Shown here: positions 60,601 through 64,000 of the stretch, piece by piece
Position numbering within the stretch: the first letter of the stretch is position 1
How the letters are laid out: every line of letters starts with the position of its first letter
From: Ustilaginoidea virens
Taxonomy: Eukaryota > Ascomycota > Sordariomycetes > Hypocreales > Clavicipitaceae
Length of the DNA stretch: 64,000 bases
Assembly: GCF_000687475.1 (NCBI RefSeq)
Contig: NC_057317.1
Location: 5,270,501 to 5,334,500, forward strand
Direction of reading: 5' to 3'
Translations under genes and position numbers: made by a program
Notes under the pieces: model-generated
What the model saw: the letters and a program-made list of their open reading frames with translations, nothing else
Databases searched by the model: none
Told to the model about the DNA's origin: nothing

Positions 60601-61651
60601 AGTACAATTACAACGACTGGGGAGTCGGGCCCCCGGGGGGGCCGACGGGTTTCCGGCACGTAGGGAAGGGCTTTCATTACTTCTTTATAGGGTTTCCTTA
60701 TAGCGACTCTACTAATGCCGGGGCTATTAGCTTAGGCTAGGTTTAGTTTAATATCTTTAATAGGGATATTCTTAGAGAATTAAGTAGGGAATCCTTTAAT
60801 AATAATACTAAAGGTACGGATATTTAGTATAGCTCCTATACCGAATGCGAGGGGGATCTAGGTGGTTTCTATAGTAAAACGGGATACGGCTTCTACAAAA
60901 ATAATAACTATATCTCCGCTATAGAATCGGCAAGCAGTAACGGCATTAATACCTCTAGTAGTAGTATTTACCGCTTTTATAATCTTAATGGGGGTTCTCT
61001 ATCGTAAGTTCTTAGCAATACTATCTCTTTTAATTATTATTTTACGGTGGATTCTTAGTAGTATAGGTAAAATAGTCGGTCTAGGTGGTGCAATCGTTAG
61101 TATGCCTTTAGCAGCAATACTAGCCCAGGTCGTTCCAAAGGGGGTCTTTAAGGCAAAAGCTTTATTTATAGCGCTCTCTACTACTTTTTCCAGATTATCA
61201 GTCGTAATAAGGTTTAAATTCGGGTTTAAGGCGGGATTAGTTCGGTTAATACATTTAATGCTATCGACTAGGCTAGTAACAGCATTCTATATATTTCCTA
61301 GCGTGGCTGCCGGGATATAGTCTGCAATCTTTTGGTAATACTATTTAAGCAATTCGGTTTCTTCTTGGGTTCCTATATTAGTTTATACGATATTGCCGCT
61401 GATTCATTTGTGATTATCGTTAGCGATAGTGATACGGTGGTTATAGTGGCTCGACTTGAGTCCACCCCTATTTCCTTTATCTAAGTCTATAATTTCCGCT
61501 GCCTCGACCGCGCCTTCCTCTTGGTGCCAATATACTATCAGCGGACGGGGTAAGACGAGGTGAGGGATTAATTTAGCAACTTTTTAACTATTTTAGGGGT
61601 GTATTCGCGCCGGTACCGAGGTGCGGGCGAAATCGCGAAAAGTTCTTTCCC
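54638..61651 (-). mobile_element. LINE-A copy 4, full length, with 13-bp target duplication
   Basis: A 7,014-bp element (including the 179-bp insert and its 21-bp duplication) on the minus strand, inserted in LINE-A3. The duplicated target TACTCTTTAGTAT is at 54625-54637 and 61652-61664. 5' end at 61,61x-61,651: GGAAAG, then TTTTCGCGATTTCGCCCGCA. ORF1 runs about 61,330-60,110, with a Cys-rich end (IANYCIETP.CGWYS). Endonuclease: about 59,850-58,950 (EPDIIAFQEF, DFNIYYPIQDR). RT: 58,650-57,700 (LQLDISVVFNTINY, IPQGSLISLVIFLFYIAPLY, GFADNTNIIAYS). ORF2 C-terminus: to about 56,620; 3' UTR: 56,620-54,650. Several catalytic Asp codons are changed to Asn. No intact frame. Confidence 0.9.
60489..60667 (-). 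repeat. 179-bp GC-rich short insert with a 21-bp target duplication
   Basis: Inserted in ORF1 of LINE-A4. The flanks at 60468-60488 and 60668-60688 are identical over 21 bp (start GGGCTTTCATTAC, end TTCTTTAT). Its left side, TATTATTAAATTACTCTAG, then ...AAGGGAAAAACCCGAGGTCC..., resembles the 3' end of LINE-B, and to a lesser degree LINE-A. The right half (60,600-60,667) is unlike either and very GC-rich (GGGCCCCCGGGGGGGCC), with CpG kept. It could be a SINE using LINE machinery or an extreme 5' truncation of a third LINE family. Confidence 0.85.
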
Positions 61652-64000
61652 TACTCTTTAGTATTCCTTAGGTATTTTACTAAGTTTTTTTTAATACTAT
61701 AACTTTAGCTTCTTAGAATTATATTAGGTAGTAATTAGTTCTATATATAGCGTTGAGGAGTATTATTAGGGCTCTAAGAACCGGTTTTCTATAGGCTTTA
61801 AGAAATCCCACTAGTATACTATTAGGGCCTAGTACTTTCTAACTGGCTATATATCGGAGGGCATTATAGATATCTACTTTAGAGAATTTATCTTTAAGGG
61901 CGAATATTATATTAATAAGATAGGGGAATTACGGGTTTAGGATATTATTAAGGGTGGCTATTAATATTAGGAAGAATTTTTCTATTAGTACTTCTATTTT
62001 AGAGGAATATATTTTTATTTCTTATATTTAGGCTCTTTCGCCTTAGAGAAGTATAGGGATTTCTTTTAATTCTAAGGGGAGTCTACTGCGTATCTAGGCC
62101 TATTTCTCTAGGGACTATAGGTCTATATTTTTTATTATGGCCTTATTGATGGCTTCTCTTTATATCTAGCGCCTTTCCTATTGAATAACCTTAGTTTAAT
62201 TTATTTCTGCTCTTTATACTATTAACTAGTTGAGGCTAATATAGTTTTTTCTTTAATTTCTTATAGCCTTATAGGCCGCTATTATGGCCGACTATACTTC
62301 TTAGGTCTACTATAGGGCCCTTTTTAGCGGTTTGGTTCCTCTTTTAGGCATAGCGATATTAGCAATAGCCTATAGTTAGGTCGTAAGCTATTAGGCGAAA
62401 ATATCGATCTCTATAGGGGATTAGGGTAGGTGCAAGGCATATAGGATAGCTATTCTGATTTTAGCTTTAGCTTAAGCGAGGATTTTATTAAGTTTCTTCT
62501 ATTAGTATATTAGCAGTAATTTACGAAACTTATTTAGTCCTATTTTTACTTAAATTACCTAAGGGATATAGTTAGATCTAGTAATATCTGCCGCCCCTAT
62601 AAATTCTATATTAAGGTCTCCTATACTCTATATATAGTCGATAGTGCTATTATATTTGCCTAGGGCTTATCTGGTTATCTCTCCTTATAGTATTATAAGG
62701 GTTAGCTTCTATTTTAATATAAGTTCGAGAAGGGTATTATAGCTTAGGGAGGTTTTATAAGAGTGGTCTTATATAGGGTAGTAGATATTAAAGTTATTAG
62801 TAAAGATGCTATAGGGGTAAGGGGTGGTTTAGGCGAATTCCTAAAGGGGGATAGACTAATTTAGGGAAGGGATTAGGGAGTAAATAGAGTAAATATCGGT
62901 ATTTTAGAGTGTAATATAGTACTAGTCTAGGCCTAAGTCTATTGCCTAAGAGCTAAAAGCGTGTCTTTTATAGATATAGATTGCTATATATCTGCTATAG
63001 GCGGCTATTTAGTATCTACTAAGGCTAGAGTGTAAAAGGAGTCTATCTAAGGCTATAAATTCCTAGAAGGCGATAATATCCGGTTTAGATTTATAGTTAA
63101 AGGCGAGGTATACTAGTAGTAATTTCTTTTATATATTCTAATATAGTACCTCTATTATTAGTATTAAGGCTAAAGGATTAGGGCTTTTAGTGCGTTAATA
63201 GCAGTAGGCTTAAATAAGTTAGGTTAGAAGAATATAGCGATATTGCTACTGCTATTAGTCCTCTTAAAGGCGATAGAGCTTTCTTTATATAGTCTGCCGA
63301 TTTATTTTCTTAAGGAGTCTTCCCTTAGGGAGTTGCTAGCAAAATATTTACGGCCTTTATCTTTTAGGATAGGGGGGGGAGGCATTAATAAGGTGCTAGT
63401 AATTGCGAACTATATTAGTCTAGTGCTATAAGCCTATTTTGCGATATTTTATTGCCTATTTACTATAGGGTAGAATCGAGACTAAACCGGATAAAGTCCC
63501 TAATAGTTAAGGTAGTACTCTCTTTTATTACTAATAATATTAAGGCAGTCTTTATCTCTATTAGGGTATCTCTCCATACTATACCGTCCGCATTAAGGGG
63601 TCTTTATATAGTAATTCGCGATATATCTAAATTTAAAGTATTAATAGTACTATCTTAGGTAGATAGTTTTATTATATAGTTTAGCCTTAAAGATTTCTAC
63701 TTAGTAGATAATTCTAGTCTTATAGAGTCGGTTTACTACTTTTATATTAGTTACTCTAATAATTAGGGGGGCTCTTATTGCTTCTTCGTAGGGTTTCCTT
63801 ATAGCGATTCTACTAATACCGGGGCTATTAGCTTAGGCTAGGTTTAGTTTAATATCTTTAATAGGGATATTCTTAGAGAATTAGGTGGAGAATCCTTTAA
63901 TAATAATACTAAAAGTGCGGATATTTGGTATAGCTTTTATACCGAATATAAGGGGGATTTAGGTAGTTTCTATAGTAAAATAGGATATAGCTTCTGCGAA
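61652..64000 (-). mobile_element. LINE-A copy 3, continued (runs off the window)
   Basis: Resumes LINE-A3 after LINE-A4: RT N-terminal part (61,665-62,000), endonuclease (about 62,250-63,200) and ORF1 from about 63,240 to the window end. It is collinear with LINE-A4 at 58,360-60,990, and the two differ mostly by transitions. It lacks the 179-bp insert at the matching site (about 63,780), confirming that the insert came later into LINE-A4. The 5' end lies outside the window. Confidence 0.88.

Noticed and set aside
60988..61320. 110-codon + strand open frame
   Set aside because: Antisense to LINE-A4 ORF1, whose sense reading fits a gag-like protein; no family motif on the + strand.

Overview
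The window looks like a chromosome arm of a filamentous ascomycete (Pezizomycotina). The genes carry several short introns (about 46-152 bp) with GT..AG ends and CTGAC/CTAAC-type branch points. The proteins are typical fungal forms (class V myosin, Spt5, Fap7, a ~50-residue complex I subunit), and the repeats are Tad1-type LINEs, Copia and an impala-like Tc1 element carrying the signature of repeat-induced point mutation (RIP). I cannot name the species.

Region 1 (1-~20,600) is an ordinary gene island bounded on the left by a broken Copia reverse transcriptase (minus strand, ~1-1,270). Genes in order: class V myosin (+, seven exons); an impala-like Tc1 element (6,990-8,387) just behind it with a broken transposase; Fap7/AK6 (+); HAM1/ITPase (+); a ZUFSP/Mug105-like C78 peptidase (-); a CCDC137-like basic protein (-); Spt5 (+); a complex I NDUFB2-like subunit (+); a CFA/CMAS-type methyltransferase (-). 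These are single-copy genes with unrelated jobs (cargo transport, ribosome maturation, nucleotide-pool cleaning, ubiquitin removal, transcription elongation, respiration, lipid methylation). Nothing suggests a cluster or operon. Exon boundaries were worked out by hand from splice sites, phase and family motifs.

Region 2 (~20,600-64,000) has no host gene that I can support. It is about 43 kb of nested retrotransposons: two Tad1-like LINE families (here LINE-A and LINE-B) inserted into one another, plus two Copia elements in tandem sharing a central LTR. CpA/TpG are strongly depleted, stops are almost all TAG/TAA and copies differ mainly by transitions, as expected from RIP. Order: LINE-A1 5' part (21,003-21,373); Copia tandem (21,374-30,075); LINE-A1 continued (to ~30,945); a non-mutated GC-rich segment (~30,946-31,644); LINE-B1 (+, to ~37,616); a LINE-A reverse transcriptase fragment split by LINE-B3 (38,145-40,577); LINE-A2 (+, from ~40,979) split by full-length LINE-B2 (42,623-49,006) and again by LINE-A3 (-, from ~50,921); LINE-A3 is split by full-length LINE-A4 (54,638-61,651), which itself holds a 179-bp insert (60,489-60,667). 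LINE-A3 runs off the right edge.

The most unusual items are the LTR-int-LTR-int-LTR Copia array whose two bodies share the same loss of integrase core and reverse transcriptase, and a short GC-rich insert with a 21-bp target duplication that shares its 3' end with both LINE families and seems to have escaped RIP. I found no new gene system, CRISPR array or confident RNA gene.
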